From Anaerosalibacter bizertensis (GTDB lineage Bacteria; Bacillota; Clostridia; Tissierellales; Sporanaerobacteraceae): DNA of 64,000 bases. Numbering within the stretch: the first letter of the stretch is position 1; each line of letters begins with the position of its first letter. Shown piece after piece: positions 25,430-35,426 of this stretch. Under the pieces are notes generated by a model, which was not told the origin of the DNA, ran no database searches, and saw only the letters and a program-made list of their open reading frames with translations. The stretch covers positions 1 through 64,000 of the forward strand of contig NZ_VULR01000008.1 in NCBI RefSeq assembly GCF_009696605.1, written 5' to 3'. The position numbers were made by a program, and so were the translations under genes.

Positions 25430-26624
25430 CATAAAACTTGGACAGCTTATTTCCAGCTTATCTCTGGCATTGGATATATCAGAAAATAGATATTTTGGAC
25501 ATTCTAGAAGAACTGCATATATTGCCTACAGCATTGCAGTTGAAATGGGATTGTCAGAAAAAGAAATTATAGATATTTACTATGGGGCACTTATTCATGA
25601 TATTGGAATGGCAGGACAAATGGCAGAATATACAGTGAAAGAAATCCATTTTGATAATAAACTAAAAAAAGAGCATTGTGAATTAGGTGGCGATATTGTT
25701 TCTAAACTTCCACTAGACAGAGAGGTTATAAAATATATAACTTATCATCATGAAGAGTGGAATGGAGATGGAGTATTTGGACTTAAAAAAGATGAAATAC
25801 CATTACCAGCTCAAATAATACATATATCCGATTATTTTGAGTTGTTTTTTCTAAGGAAGTTTGAAAAATTAGAAGGAAATCCAGATATAGACACTATAAA
25901 AAAATGGTTAGATTCTTCTAGGGATAAAAACTTCAAAGGAGAGTTATGTGATGTATTACTTTCCATCATGGAAAAAGAAAAATTTTGGCTAGATTTAAAA
26001 TTTAAAAATATTAGACAGGTTTTAGATTTAATTGAACCTGGTAAAAATACTTGTATAGATATGTATGGACTTAAAAAAATATCAGAAGCTTTTTCAATAA
26101 TAATAGACAGTAAAAGTCCTTTTACTTATAGACATTCTCAAGGCATATCTAATTTAACAAGAAAGTTTGCTATATATTTAGGTTATAGTCCTAGAATGAT
26201 AGAAAAATTAGAGATAGCTGCTAACCTTCACGATTTAGGAAAGCTTACTGTGCCCAATGATATTCTTGAGAAGCCAGGAAAGCTTACAAAAGATGAGTTT
26301 AGAATTATTAAATCTCATCCTTACTATACTAAATTAATACTTAAACAGGTAGAAGGTTTAGAAGATATTGCAGAATGGGCAGGAAATCACCATGAAAAGC
26401 TAAATGGAAAAGGATATCCAGAAAAATTAAATTATGAAACTTTGACTAGAGAGGATCAAATAATAGCATTAGCAGATATATACCAAGCTCTTACGGAAGA
26501 TAGGCCTTATAGAAAGGGTATGGAAGCTAATAGGGCTATTGATATAATGTTGAATATGGCTGATAATCACTATATATCTAAAGAGCTTTTATTAGATTTT
26601 AAGCAATTAGTTTTTAGTATGTAA
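25410..26624 (+). CDS. tandem HD-GYP domain protein
   Basis: 404 residues with two HD domains in tandem. The first (about 25-165) has GHSRRTAYIAYSI, LIHDIGM and YHHEEWNGDGVFG. The second (about 225-400) has YRHSQGISNLT, NLHDLGKLTVP, SHPYYTK, NHHEKLNGKGYP and ALADIYQALTEDRPYR. HD-GYP enzymes hydrolyse cyclic dinucleotides, and the second domain keeps the full H-HD-HH-GYP pattern while the first has a GVFG variant. It starts at TTG overlapping the acetyltransferase end by 20 bp and precedes dnaD/dnaC-like genes. Confidence 0.9.
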   Translation: MTKTKLSIKLGQLISSLSLALDISENRYFGHSRRTAYIAYSIAVEMGLSEKEIIDIYYGALIHDIGMAGQMAEYTVKEIHFDNKLKKEHCELGGDIVSKLPLDREVIKYITYHHEEWNGDGVFGLKKDEIPLPAQIIHISDYFELFFLRKFEKLEGNPDIDTIKKWLDSSRDKNFKGELCDVLLSIMEKEKFWLDLKFKNIRQVLDLIEPGKNTCIDMYGLKKISEAFSIIIDSKSPFTYRHSQGISNLTRKFAIYLGYSPRMIEKLEIAANLHDLGKLTVPNDILEKPGKLTKDEFRIIKSHPYYTKLILKQVEGLEDIAEWAGNHHEKLNGKGYPEKLNYETLTREDQIIALADIYQALTEDRPYRKGMEANRAIDIMLNMADNHYISKELLLDFKQLVFSM

Positions 26625-26652
26625 AGAGGTTAAAAAAAGTGGGTGAAGTTTA

Positions 26653-27789
26653 ATGAGTTTTAATTTGGAAACTACAGAGATAGATTTAGGAGATACTCCT
26701 ATAGAAAATATATTTATTAATGATTTTATGCCTATGGCAGATGGAACTTACGTGAAGGTATATCTTTTAGGCTTTAAATATGCCCATGATAAAGATATAG
26801 ATATACAGGTAAACAACGAAACTATTGCTAAAAATTTAAATATTCCTCTTTCAGATGTTTTAAGAGCTTGGGATTTTTGGCAAAATAAAGGAATAATAGA
26901 GAAAATACCGAAGAAAAATGGAAATGAATATGATTATGAAGTTAAATTTTTAAATCTTAAACAACTTTATATAAAGAATAATTATAAACCAGTCTCTTCA
27001 ATGTCTAATAATGAAGAAGTTTCCTCTAATAATTCATATAATTGTTCTCAGAAAGATTTAATAGAAGCAAATAAAATAGCAACTATAAATGAAATGTTTA
27101 ACTCTATTGATTATATAATGAGAAGACAATTAGTTCCTAATGAAAAAAAGAAAATACTAGAGTGGATGTATAATTATAATATGAATCCTGATATAATAGT
27201 TAAAGCATTTTTCTATTCAGTAGAAAAAAAAGGCATAAGAAAAGTAAATTATGTAGAAGGAATAATTAGGAACTGGTATGATTCAGGTATAACAAATGTA
27301 GAAGCGTTGCAAGAACAATTAAAGATGAAAGATGAAAGGTATTATAGATACGAAAGAATAATGAAATATTTAGGATATGGTAAAGGAATCCCTACAGAAA
27401 GTCAGATGAAGGTTATAGATAAATGGTTTGATAACTATGATTTTTCTCTAGAAATGGTACTTAAAGCTTGTGAAAATACTAATAAAATTTCAAACCCAAG
27501 TATTAATTATATAGATGGAATACTGTCTTCTTGGCATAGTAAAGGTATAAAGACTTTAGACGACATTGAAAAGAAAGACAAGATACAAGAAAAGAAAGAT
27601 ATAGATAATAAAGGATACGATTATAAGAAAGCACAACCAAAAAGGCAAATTAGAGCTACTGGAAAACAACCAGTAAAAACAAGATTTCATAATTTTGAGC
27701 AAAGGACTTCTAACTATACTTCTGATGAATTGGAAGAAATAGTAAGGAAGAAAAGAGAATCATATTATTTTAAGGTTAAAGGGGAATAG
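26653..27789 (+). CDS. DnaD domain primosome protein
   Basis: 378 residues. The N-terminal winged-helix DnaD-like region is SFNLETTEIDLGDTPIENIFINDFMPMADGTYVKVYLLGFKYA, followed by two DnaD C-terminal motifs: KILEWMYNYNMNPD...NYVEGIIRNWYDSGI (about 170-220) and VIDKWFDNYDFSLE...NYIDGILSSWHSKGI (about 255-305), each with Y-x3-I-x3-W. The tail is basic. It takes part in helicase loading at origin or restart sites and lies 3 bp from the DnaC-like loader gene. Confidence 0.92.
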   Translation: MSFNLETTEIDLGDTPIENIFINDFMPMADGTYVKVYLLGFKYAHDKDIDIQVNNETIAKNLNIPLSDVLRAWDFWQNKGIIEKIPKKNGNEYDYEVKFLNLKQLYIKNNYKPVSSMSNNEEVSSNNSYNCSQKDLIEANKIATINEMFNSIDYIMRRQLVPNEKKKILEWMYNYNMNPDIIVKAFFYSVEKKGIRKVNYVEGIIRNWYDSGITNVEALQEQLKMKDERYYRYERIMKYLGYGKGIPTESQMKVIDKWFDNYDFSLEMVLKACENTNKISNPSINYIDGILSSWHSKGIKTLDDIEKKDKIQEKKDIDNKGYDYKKAQPKRQIRATGKQPVKTRFHNFEQRTSNYTSDELEEIVRKKRESYYFKVKGE

Positions 27790-27792
27790 CTC

Positions 27793-28779
27793 ATGGATAA
27801 AAAAGTTTTAAATGAGATTTTAAGTAAATTTGAAAAAAAAAGAGATAGAGCTATATATGAACAAAAGTTAAGACAGAATGAAGTATATTTTAAAGTACCT
27901 GAAATAAAAAAGCTTGATGAAGAAATATCTAAAACAGGATTTTTAATATCTAAGGCTATTTTAAGAAACCCTAAAAGCTATGAAGAAAATGTAGAAAGAA
28001 TAAAGGAAAGAATGGAAAAACTTAAAATGAGGAAAGCTGTTCTTCTAACAGAAAACAATATACCTTTAGAATATTTAGATGTGAACTATGAATGTAATAG
28101 GTGTAAAGATACAGGGTATCTTAAAAGTGGAGAAAAATGCAGTTGTTTTAAACAGGCACTTATAAGAAAAGCTTATGATATGTCAAACATTGAAAATACC
28201 CTTAAAAAAGAAAACTTTAAGACCTTTGATATAAATATTTTTCCCAATAAATCCTTTGAAGGTGAAAAACTAACTCCTAGAGAAAATATGATGAATATAC
28301 TTAGTATTTCTGAAGGATTTGTAAGTAATTTTGATGAGAATAATGGAGAAAATCTTCTCTTTTATGGAAGTACAGGATTGGGAAAAACTTTTATGTGTAA
28401 TTGTATTGCAAAAGCATTACTAGACAAGAATAAAATAGTTGTTTATCAAACAGCTTTTACTATATTGGAAATAATAGAAAATCATAGATTTAATAAAAAC
28501 GGGAAAAAGTTCGATCATGAAGATTATAATTATCTATTTGAAGCAGATTTGCTCATAATAGATGATTTAGGAACAGAAGTGTCAAATACTTTTACTAATG
28601 CAGAGATATTCAATATTGTAAATACAAGGCTTATAAGTGGGAAAAAGACAATTATTTCAACTAATTTAACTCCTAAGGAAATATCTGAAATATATACAGA
28701 TAGAATATTTTCAAGGATTCTTGAAAAGTTTATACCATTAAAATTTTATGGACCAGATTTGAGATGGGAAGTTAAATAA
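27793..28779 (+). CDS. DnaC/DnaI-like helicase loader ATPase
   Basis: 328 residues. The N-terminal part includes a coiled coil and a zinc-binding YECNRCKDTGYLKSGEKCSCFK (about 96-117). The AAA+ domain has Walker A LFYGSTGLGKTFMCN, Walker B ADLLIIDDLGTE, sensor 1 TIISTNLTP and a C-terminal DRIFSRILEKF with the arginine finger. It loads the DnaB helicase encoded 3 kb upstream. It follows the DnaD gene by 3 bp, and its terminator is just after the stop. Confidence 0.93.
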   Translation: MDKKVLNEILSKFEKKRDRAIYEQKLRQNEVYFKVPEIKKLDEEISKTGFLISKAILRNPKSYEENVERIKERMEKLKMRKAVLLTENNIPLEYLDVNYECNRCKDTGYLKSGEKCSCFKQALIRKAYDMSNIENTLKKENFKTFDINIFPNKSFEGEKLTPRENMMNILSISEGFVSNFDENNGENLLFYGSTGLGKTFMCNCIAKALLDKNKIVVYQTAFTILEIIENHRFNKNGKKFDHEDYNYLFEADLLIIDDLGTEVSNTFTNAEIFNIVNTRLISGKKTIISTNLTPKEISEIYTDRIFSRILEKFIPLKFYGPDLRWEVK

Positions 28780-28812
28780 AAGGAGCTTAGAAAATTTTCT
28801 AAGCTCCTTTTA
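28778..28812. terminator. bidirectional terminator
   Basis: AAAAGGAGCTTAG and CTAAGCTCCTTTT with an AT-rich loop. It lies between the helicase loader (+) and the minus-strand tRNA pair, ending both transcripts. Confidence 0.85.
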
Positions 28813-28814
28813 TA

Positions 28815-28891
28815 TGGCGACCTGGAAGGGGCTCGAACCCTCGACCTCCAGCGTGACAGGCTGGCATTCTAACCAACTGAACTACCAGGCC
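28815..28891 (-). tRNA. tRNA-Asp (GTC)
   Basis: The minus strand folds as a cloverleaf: acceptor GGCCTGG paired with CCAGGTC, anticodon loop CTGTCAC (anticodon GTC), T-loop GGTTCGAGCC, encoded CCA. 77 bases. Confidence 0.96.
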
Positions 28892-28982
28892 ATGTTAGCC
28901 TTGCGGCAATTATAAATTACAAATTTTAAATTATGATATAAAAAATAGAAAGCTTAGCTTTCATATTTTTAAAATTTTAATA

Positions 28983-29057
28983 TGGTGACCCTACCGGGAT
29001 TCGAACCCGGGTTACCGCCGTGAAAGGGCGGTGTCTTAACCGCTTGACCATAGGGCC
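28983..29057 (-). tRNA. tRNA-Glu (TTC)
   Basis: Minus strand, acceptor GGCCCTA/TAGGGTC, anticodon loop CTTTCAC (anticodon TTC), T-loop GGTTCGAATCC, encoded CCA. 75 bases. First in a two-tRNA transcript with tRNA-Asp. Confidence 0.96.
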
Positions 29058-29086
29058 ATATTTTATGCCAAAACCCAACATATTAT

Positions 29087-29115
29087 ATATTATCTCAAAA
29101 CAGAAGGCTTGTCAA
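29087..29115 (-). promoter_or_regulatory. promoter of tRNA-Glu/tRNA-Asp
   Basis: Minus strand -35 TTGACA (29110-29115), 17-bp spacer, -10 TAATAT (29087-29092). Confidence 0.7.
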
Positions 29116-29188
29116 CACATTTTTAACATTTATATAAAAAATAATATAAAGTATGCTATAATTTAATAAAAAGTAAAGGAGTGATATT

Positions 29189-29710
29189 ATGAATTCAGAC
29201 GAAAGAAGATTAGAGATTATAAATATATTAAATAAATTAGATGAACCTATAAGTGGTACAGAACTTGCTAAAAAATTAGGGGTAAGTAGACAGGTAATAG
29301 TTCAAGATATTGCTATTTTGAGAGCTAGCGGTGAAGAAATTATAGCTACACCTCAAGGATATATTATTTTAAAAGATGTAGATGGAAATAGAATAATTAA
29401 AACCATAGTATGTAAACATTCAACTTATGATGAAATTGAAGATGAATTAAAAACTATTGTAGATATGGGAGGAAAAATATTAGATGTGATTGTTGAACAT
29501 CCTGTTTATGGAGAAATAAAGGGTTCCCTTATGATTAGTTCAAGATTAGATGTAGAAAAATTTATAAAGAATTTAAAAAATACCAATGCTGAGCCACTAT
29601 CTTCTTTAACAGATGGAATTCATATACATTCTATAGAAATAGAAGATGAAGAGACTTTCAAAAAAATTATAGAAAAATTAGAAGAAAAAAGCTACTTGAT
29701 AAAAGATTAA
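29189..29710 (+). CDS. NiaR-like transcriptional repressor (HTH + 3H domain)
   Basis: 173 residues. The N-terminal helix-turn-helix RRLEIINILNKLDEPISGTELAKKLGVSRQVIVQDIAILR is followed by a 3H domain whose three conserved histidines lie in VCKHSTYDE, IVEHPVYGEIKG and TDGIHIHSIE. This is the layout of NiaR (YrxA), which represses NAD-biosynthesis or niacin-uptake genes when niacin is bound to a metal held by those histidines. No nad gene is adjacent; the only near partner is the EIIC-like transporter at 29779. Assignment of ligand is by family. Confidence 0.85.
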   Translation: MNSDERRLEIINILNKLDEPISGTELAKKLGVSRQVIVQDIAILRASGEEIIATPQGYIILKDVDGNRIIKTIVCKHSTYDEIEDELKTIVDMGGKILDVIVEHPVYGEIKGSLMISSRLDVEKFIKNLKNTNAEPLSSLTDGIHIHSIEIEDEETFKKIIEKLEEKSYLIKD

Positions 29711-29778
29711 TAAAGTGATATATTTTGTATATACAGGTGACAAGACAACTGTAATAACAAAATTGAGGAGTGGCTGGA

Positions 29779-30804
29779 ATGGACAAAGAATCTAAAAAAT
29801 ATGGAGTAAAGGATTATTTGATCAAAGTTTTAAATGGTATGGCACTTGGATTATTTTCTTCTTTAATTATAGGACTCATAATTAAACAACTAGGAACCTT
29901 TTTTAAAGTAAATACTATAGTTGAGTTTGGACAGATAGCTCAATATATGATGGGACCAGCAATAGGTGCTGGAGTTGCATATAGTATAGGGGCTTCTCCA
30001 TTAGGAATATTTGCTTCTATTATTACGGGAGCAATAGGAGCAGGTACTATTGATATTAATGGTGGGGAAGTATTGATAAAAGTTGGAGAACCTGTAGGGG
30101 CTTTTGTAGCTTCCCTTTTAGGAGCAGAGTTTTCCAAATTAATTCAGGGAAAAACTAAAGTAGATATAGTTATAGTTCCACTTGGAACTATAATTGTAGG
30201 AGGACTGGTAGGTAATTATATTTCTCCAGTAGTAAATAGCTTAATGATTTTTATTGGAAATATAATAAATTTAGCTACAGAACTTCAACCTATTCCTATG
30301 GGAATATTAGTATCAGTACTAATGGGGATAGCTCTAACTCTTCCAATAAGCAGTGCAGCCTTAGCTATTTCCTTAGGTCTTAGTGGACTTGCAGCAGGAG
30401 CTAGTACAGTAGGTTGTGCAGCACAGATGATAGGATTTTCCATCTCTTCTTATAGAGAAAATGGACTTGGTGGATTTATCGCACAAGGAATAGGTACTTC
30501 TATGCTTCAAATTCCTAATATAATTAAGAATCCTAAAATTTGGATTCCACCAATAATAGCTTCTGCAATACTAGGACCATTGTCTACCACAGTATTTAAA
30601 ATGGAAGGAAATATGATAGGAGCTGGCATGGGTACTAGCGGATTAGTAGGACAATTTGCAACAATAGATACTATGGGAACTGAACCAGGAGTGTTTATAA
30701 AAATTATTTTACTCCATTTTATTCTTCCAGGTCTAATATCTTTTATAATATCAGAATGGATGAGGAAAAAGGGATATATTAAAAAAGGGGATATGAAAAT
30801 ATAA
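29779..30804 (+). CDS. EIIC-like membrane transporter (PTS_EIIC_2 type)
   Basis: About 341 residues with roughly nine hydrophobic segments and many Gly/Ala-rich motifs (MMGPAIGAGVAYSIGASPLG; GAGTIDINGGEVLIKVGEPVGAFVASLLG). The pattern matches the stand-alone PTS-EIIC-like family rather than a full sugar PTS, and no EIIA or EIIB partner is present. Start ATG 29779 after GAGGAGTGGCTGGA is preferred to GTG 29770. It follows the NiaR-like repressor by 68 bp and may be its target, suggesting a vitamin or niacin-like substrate. That last point is inference. Confidence 0.75.
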   Translation: MDKESKKYGVKDYLIKVLNGMALGLFSSLIIGLIIKQLGTFFKVNTIVEFGQIAQYMMGPAIGAGVAYSIGASPLGIFASIITGAIGAGTIDINGGEVLIKVGEPVGAFVASLLGAEFSKLIQGKTKVDIVIVPLGTIIVGGLVGNYISPVVNSLMIFIGNIINLATELQPIPMGILVSVLMGIALTLPISSAALAISLGLSGLAAGASTVGCAAQMIGFSISSYRENGLGGFIAQGIGTSMLQIPNIIKNPKIWIPPIIASAILGPLSTTVFKMEGNMIGAGMGTSGLVGQFATIDTMGTEPGVFIKIILLHFILPGLISFIISEWMRKKGYIKKGDMKI

Positions 30805-30834
30805 CAGGTCAACAAAAAATCCAGAAAAAGTCAC

Positions 30835-30863
30835 TTGAATTTAGAATTCACATATGATATAAT
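30835..30863 (+). promoter_or_regulatory. serS sigma-A promoter
   Basis: -35 TTGAAT (30835-30840), 17-bp spacer, -10 TATAAT (30858-30863), upstream of the T-box leader. Confidence 0.7.
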
Positions 30864-30884
30864 GTTCAACAAAATTATATAGTT

Positions 30885-31067
30885 TGCAATGATGGGAAAT
30901 AGTAGATATATTTAGTCTCTAAAGAGAGCCAATGGCAGGTGAAAATTGGTGAGACAAATTATTGAATCCGACCCAGAGCAGATTATTTATATTAAGTGAG
31001 CTTTTTAGCTAACTAGGGTGGCAACGCGGGTAAACTCTCGTCCCTAAATGGGATGGAGAGTTTTTTT
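30885..31067 (+). promoter_or_regulatory. T-box leader of serS
   Basis: The T-box core AGGGTGGCAACGCGGG is at 31015-31030, followed by a terminator hairpin (AACTCTC...GAGAGTT, 31033-31067) and TTTTTTT. The stem I region shows GATGGGAA...AGTA (GA motif) and AGAGAG. A specifier codon TCC (Ser) is likely at 30967-30969 in GAATCCGACC. Uncharged tRNA-Ser binding would stabilise the antiterminator and allow serS expression. The specifier choice is inferred from position and the downstream gene. Confidence 0.9.
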
Positions 31068-31100
31068 ATTTCCAAAATAAAGGTAGGAGGGATAATTTAA

Positions 31101-32375
<1,275 letters not shown>

Positions 32376-32382
32376 GGTAATA

Positions 32383-32428
32383 GAAAATCTTAGTGGTTTA
32401 TTATAAACTACTAAGATTTTTATTTTTA
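32383..32428 (+). terminator. serS terminator
   Basis: AAAATCTTAGTGGTTTA and TAAACTACTAAGATTTT with a 3-base loop, then TATTTTT. Confidence 0.85.
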
Positions 32429-32498
32429 TGAAATAAAATTTAATAAAATACTAAACTCCATAATATACTATAACAATATAGAACTTTGGAGGGAAAAT

Positions 32499-33998
32499 AT
32501 GTACATAAATAAAAAAAGATCTACTTTTTTAATAACTATATTAGCTTTATCTTTATTACTATCAGGTTGTTTAATATCTACAAAAACCCATCCTACATTG
32601 ATTACAGATGATTACAATGACTTGCGAATAGATAAGGTAAATAATTATAAAATAGAAGTAGAATTTAATCCAGAAAAAAAGATCTATACAGGCAAACAAG
32701 TTATTACTTATATAAATAATACAGGAAATATTTTAGATGAGATATTTATACATCTCTATCCAAATGCATTTAAGTCAGAAGATACCGCTCCTTTTTTATA
32801 TGATGATTTAAATACAAAGTACAAGGCTGAATTTCAACCAGGATTTATAGATTTAAATAAAGTAAAAGTAGATAAAAAACGAGTAAATTATGATATACAA
32901 AGTAGTGGAGATACTATTTTAAAATTAAAATTGAACTCTCCTTTAAAACCAGAAAAAAAAGTAAAAATATATTTAGAGTATGAAGCTAAACTTCCTCCTG
33001 CAGAAGAGAGATTTGGATATGGAGAAAATACATTTAATTTTGGTAACTGGTATCCTATAGTATCAGTATATGATGAAGAAGGATGGAACACAGATCCTTA
33101 TTATAATATTGGAGATCCTTTCTATAGCGATATAAATAATTATGAAGTGAAAATTATAGTACCTAAAGACATGATAGTAGCTTCTAGTGGAAATATATTA
33201 GATGAAAAAGTAAAAAAAGATAAGAAAATATATAATATAGAAGGTAAACTTATAAGGGATTTTGCTTGGGTTGCCAGTGAGAATTTTATAGTAGAAGAAA
33301 AAGAGGTTGAAGGGGTAAGAATAAAAAATTATTTTTTAGAAAATGATTCGGATATTAAAGGATTTGTAGGAGATGTTTCAGAGAATTCTATTAAACTATT
33401 TAACAGATTATTTGGGAAATACCCTTATGGATATTATTCTGTAGTAGCTACAGATTTTAGTGGGGGAATGGAGTATCCAGGATTGGTTTTTATAGGAAAA
33501 GAATATTATGATGAATTTGAAAAAGATTTTTTAGAAAAGGTAATAGTTCATGAAACAGCTCATCAATGGTGGTATGGAATAGTAGGAAATGATCAAATAG
33601 AGGAAGCTTGGCTAGATGAATCATTAGCAACTTATTCTGAAATTATATATTCTGATGAAATATATGGTGAAAAGATAGGAAAAGAAGAGTATGAAGAAAT
33701 GAAAGGTTATTATGATTATATAGCAGAATCATATAATTTTGAAAAAACAGTAGTTAAATCCTTGGAAGATTTTAATGATTGGAATGATTATGGTGCTTTA
33801 GTGTATTATAGAGGGGCTATGTTTTTAGATGAAATAAAAAAAGACTTTGGAAAAGAAATTCTATATGATATACTAAATAAGTATTATCATAAACATAGGT
33901 TTTTCAATGCTAAAACAGAGGATTTTATTAAAATTTGTGAAGAAGTCACAGGTGTTAGTTTTGAGAAGAGAGCTAATAAATGGCTTTATAATAAATAG
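32499..33998 (+). CDS. M1-family metallopeptidase, lipoprotein
   Basis: 499 residues. A lipoprotein signal (LALSLLLSGC, Cys near 23) leads into an N-terminal beta domain and the gluzincin catalytic domain, with substrate-binding FSGGMEYPGLVF (GAMEN-like) and zinc motif HETAHQWW (about 351) with the third ligand Glu in EAWLDESLATYSE. A conserved Tyr lies in YYRGAMFLDEI. It is shorter than full aminopeptidase N, lacking the helical C-terminal domain. It would be anchored outside the cell and trim peptides, supplying amino acids for fermentation. Confidence 0.92.
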   Translation: MYINKKRSTFLITILALSLLLSGCLISTKTHPTLITDDYNDLRIDKVNNYKIEVEFNPEKKIYTGKQVITYINNTGNILDEIFIHLYPNAFKSEDTAPFLYDDLNTKYKAEFQPGFIDLNKVKVDKKRVNYDIQSSGDTILKLKLNSPLKPEKKVKIYLEYEAKLPPAEERFGYGENTFNFGNWYPIVSVYDEEGWNTDPYYNIGDPFYSDINNYEVKIIVPKDMIVASSGNILDEKVKKDKKIYNIEGKLIRDFAWVASENFIVEEKEVEGVRIKNYFLENDSDIKGFVGDVSENSIKLFNRLFGKYPYGYYSVVATDFSGGMEYPGLVFIGKEYYDEFEKDFLEKVIVHETAHQWWYGIVGNDQIEEAWLDESLATYSEIIYSDEIYGEKIGKEEYEEMKGYYDYIAESYNFEKTVVKSLEDFNDWNDYGALVYYRGAMFLDEIKKDFGKEILYDILNKYYHKHRFFNAKTEDFIKICEEVTGVSFEKRANKWLYNK

Positions 33999-34053
33999 CT
34001 TTATCTGTAGTTAAATAATAAAGATACTATATAAAAAGATATAAGGTGATATT

Positions 34054-35262
34054 ATGAAAAATATATTTAAGAGACAATTATTTCTTGTTCTAATTTTAGT
34101 TTTATTCACTAATTCTATAGCTTTTGCTGGAAAAATAGGAATTGAAGATGGGGTTTCTGCTTATCTATTAGGGGATTTTGAAGATGGTAGGATAGTAGAA
34201 GAGTACAATATAGATACTCCTCTAGCAATAGCCAGTATTACAAAACTTATGACCTATACTATAGTAATGGATGAAATAAGAAATGGTAATATATCTATGG
34301 ATGATATTATAACCATAGATAAAGAAGTTGAGGAAGTTAATGGTTCAACTTTTGAGCTTAAGGAAGGGGAAAAATTTTCTGTAGAAACTTTACTTGAGAG
34401 TACTTTAATAGTTTCTGCCAATGATTCCTGTGTAGCACTAGCTAAACATATATCAGGAGATGTGCCAAGTTTTGTTAATAAAATGAATCAAAAAGCTGAA
34501 GAAATTGGACTAGAACATACAAGGTATCTGAATCCTAATGGACTTCCAGAAAAAAATGGACAAAATACTATGACTGTTAGAGACATATTTAAGCTATCAA
34601 GATACATAATAAAAGAATATCCAGAAATACTTGAAATAACTAAAAAAGATAAAATAGACATAGAAGATGGAATAAGGGATGAAGAGTTTGTAAATGAAAA
34701 TACAAACCCACTATTAAAAGAAATGAATGGAGTAGATGGGTTAAAAACAGGATTTACAGGTGAAGCTGGATACTGTTTAGTTTTTACCACAAAAGTAAAA
34801 GGACAAGCTAAATCTGAAGACTTTAGGCTTATTGGCATAGTTATGGGAACTAAAAGTGAAGAAAGTAGAAAAAATATAAGTAAATATTTGTTAGAATATG
34901 GAATTTCAAATTATAAAAAAAGGGAAGTGCTTTCTAAAAACATTCCAGTAGATATTATACATATTCCCAATGCAAACAGATTAGAGGTAGAAGTATTTCC
35001 CAAAGAAAATATCCGTCTTTTAGAAAAAAATAATGATAATATATTACAAAAAATAGTTATAGACAATGACATCCAACTTCCTCTTAAAAAAGGAGATACT
35101 ATAGGAAAAACAATTTTATACAGTGAAAATAGTGAAAAGGTGCTAAAAGAAGTGGAATTAATATTAGGTAAAAATGTGAAAGAAGCTAATTTTATTACAA
35201 AAACTTTTAGAAATTTAAAAGGCTTTTTTAAATATATTGGAATAAATTTTTTTAAAATATAA
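34054..35262 (+). CDS. D-alanyl-D-alanine carboxypeptidase (PBP5/DacF type)
   Basis: 402 residues with a signal peptide (MKNIFKRQLFLVLILVLFTNSIAFA). The active-site motifs are SITK (Ser near 61), SAN (near 120) and KTG (near 231, GLKTGFTGEAGYC). A C-terminal beta domain and an amphipathic end (TFRNLKGFFKYIGINFFKI) would hold it on the membrane surface. It removes the terminal D-Ala from peptidoglycan stem peptides. It is transcribed alone or with the M1 peptidase 55 bp upstream. Confidence 0.93.
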   Translation: MKNIFKRQLFLVLILVLFTNSIAFAGKIGIEDGVSAYLLGDFEDGRIVEEYNIDTPLAIASITKLMTYTIVMDEIRNGNISMDDIITIDKEVEEVNGSTFELKEGEKFSVETLLESTLIVSANDSCVALAKHISGDVPSFVNKMNQKAEEIGLEHTRYLNPNGLPEKNGQNTMTVRDIFKLSRYIIKEYPEILEITKKDKIDIEDGIRDEEFVNENTNPLLKEMNGVDGLKTGFTGEAGYCLVFTTKVKGQAKSEDFRLIGIVMGTKSEESRKNISKYLLEYGISNYKKREVLSKNIPVDIIHIPNANRLEVEVFPKENIRLLEKNNDNILQKIVIDNDIQLPLKKGDTIGKTILYSENSEKVLKEVELILGKNVKEANFITKTFRNLKGFFKYIGINFFKI

Positions 35263-35272
35263 TTAATCAATT

Positions 35273-35301
35273 TTGACTTTTAAATAAAAATAGTGTAAAA
35301 T
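35273..35301 (+). promoter_or_regulatory. tRNA-Arg promoter
   Basis: -35 TTGACT (35273-35278), 17-bp spacer, -10 TAAAAT (35296-35301), 17 bp before the tRNA. Confidence 0.65.
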
Positions 35302-35318
35302 ATATAGGTACCTAGTGT

Positions 35319-35395
35319 GCATCCGTAGCTCAGTTGGATAGAGCAGCGCCCTCCTAAGGCGTGTGTCGGGGGTTCGACTCCTCTCGGGTGCACCA
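35319..35395 (+). tRNA. tRNA-Arg (CCT)
   Basis: Acceptor GCATCCG/CGGGTGC, anticodon loop CTCCTAA (anticodon CCT), T-loop GGTTCGACTCC, encoded CCA. 77 bases. It precedes tadA by 31 bp. Confidence 0.96.
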
Positions 35396-35426
35396 TTTTT
35401 TATAGTTAAAAATATGGGTGAAAAAT

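Noticed and set aside
29779-30804. Sugar PTS permease
   Set aside because: No EIIA, EIIB or sugar-metabolism gene is nearby and the protein is of the stand-alone EIIC-like kind.
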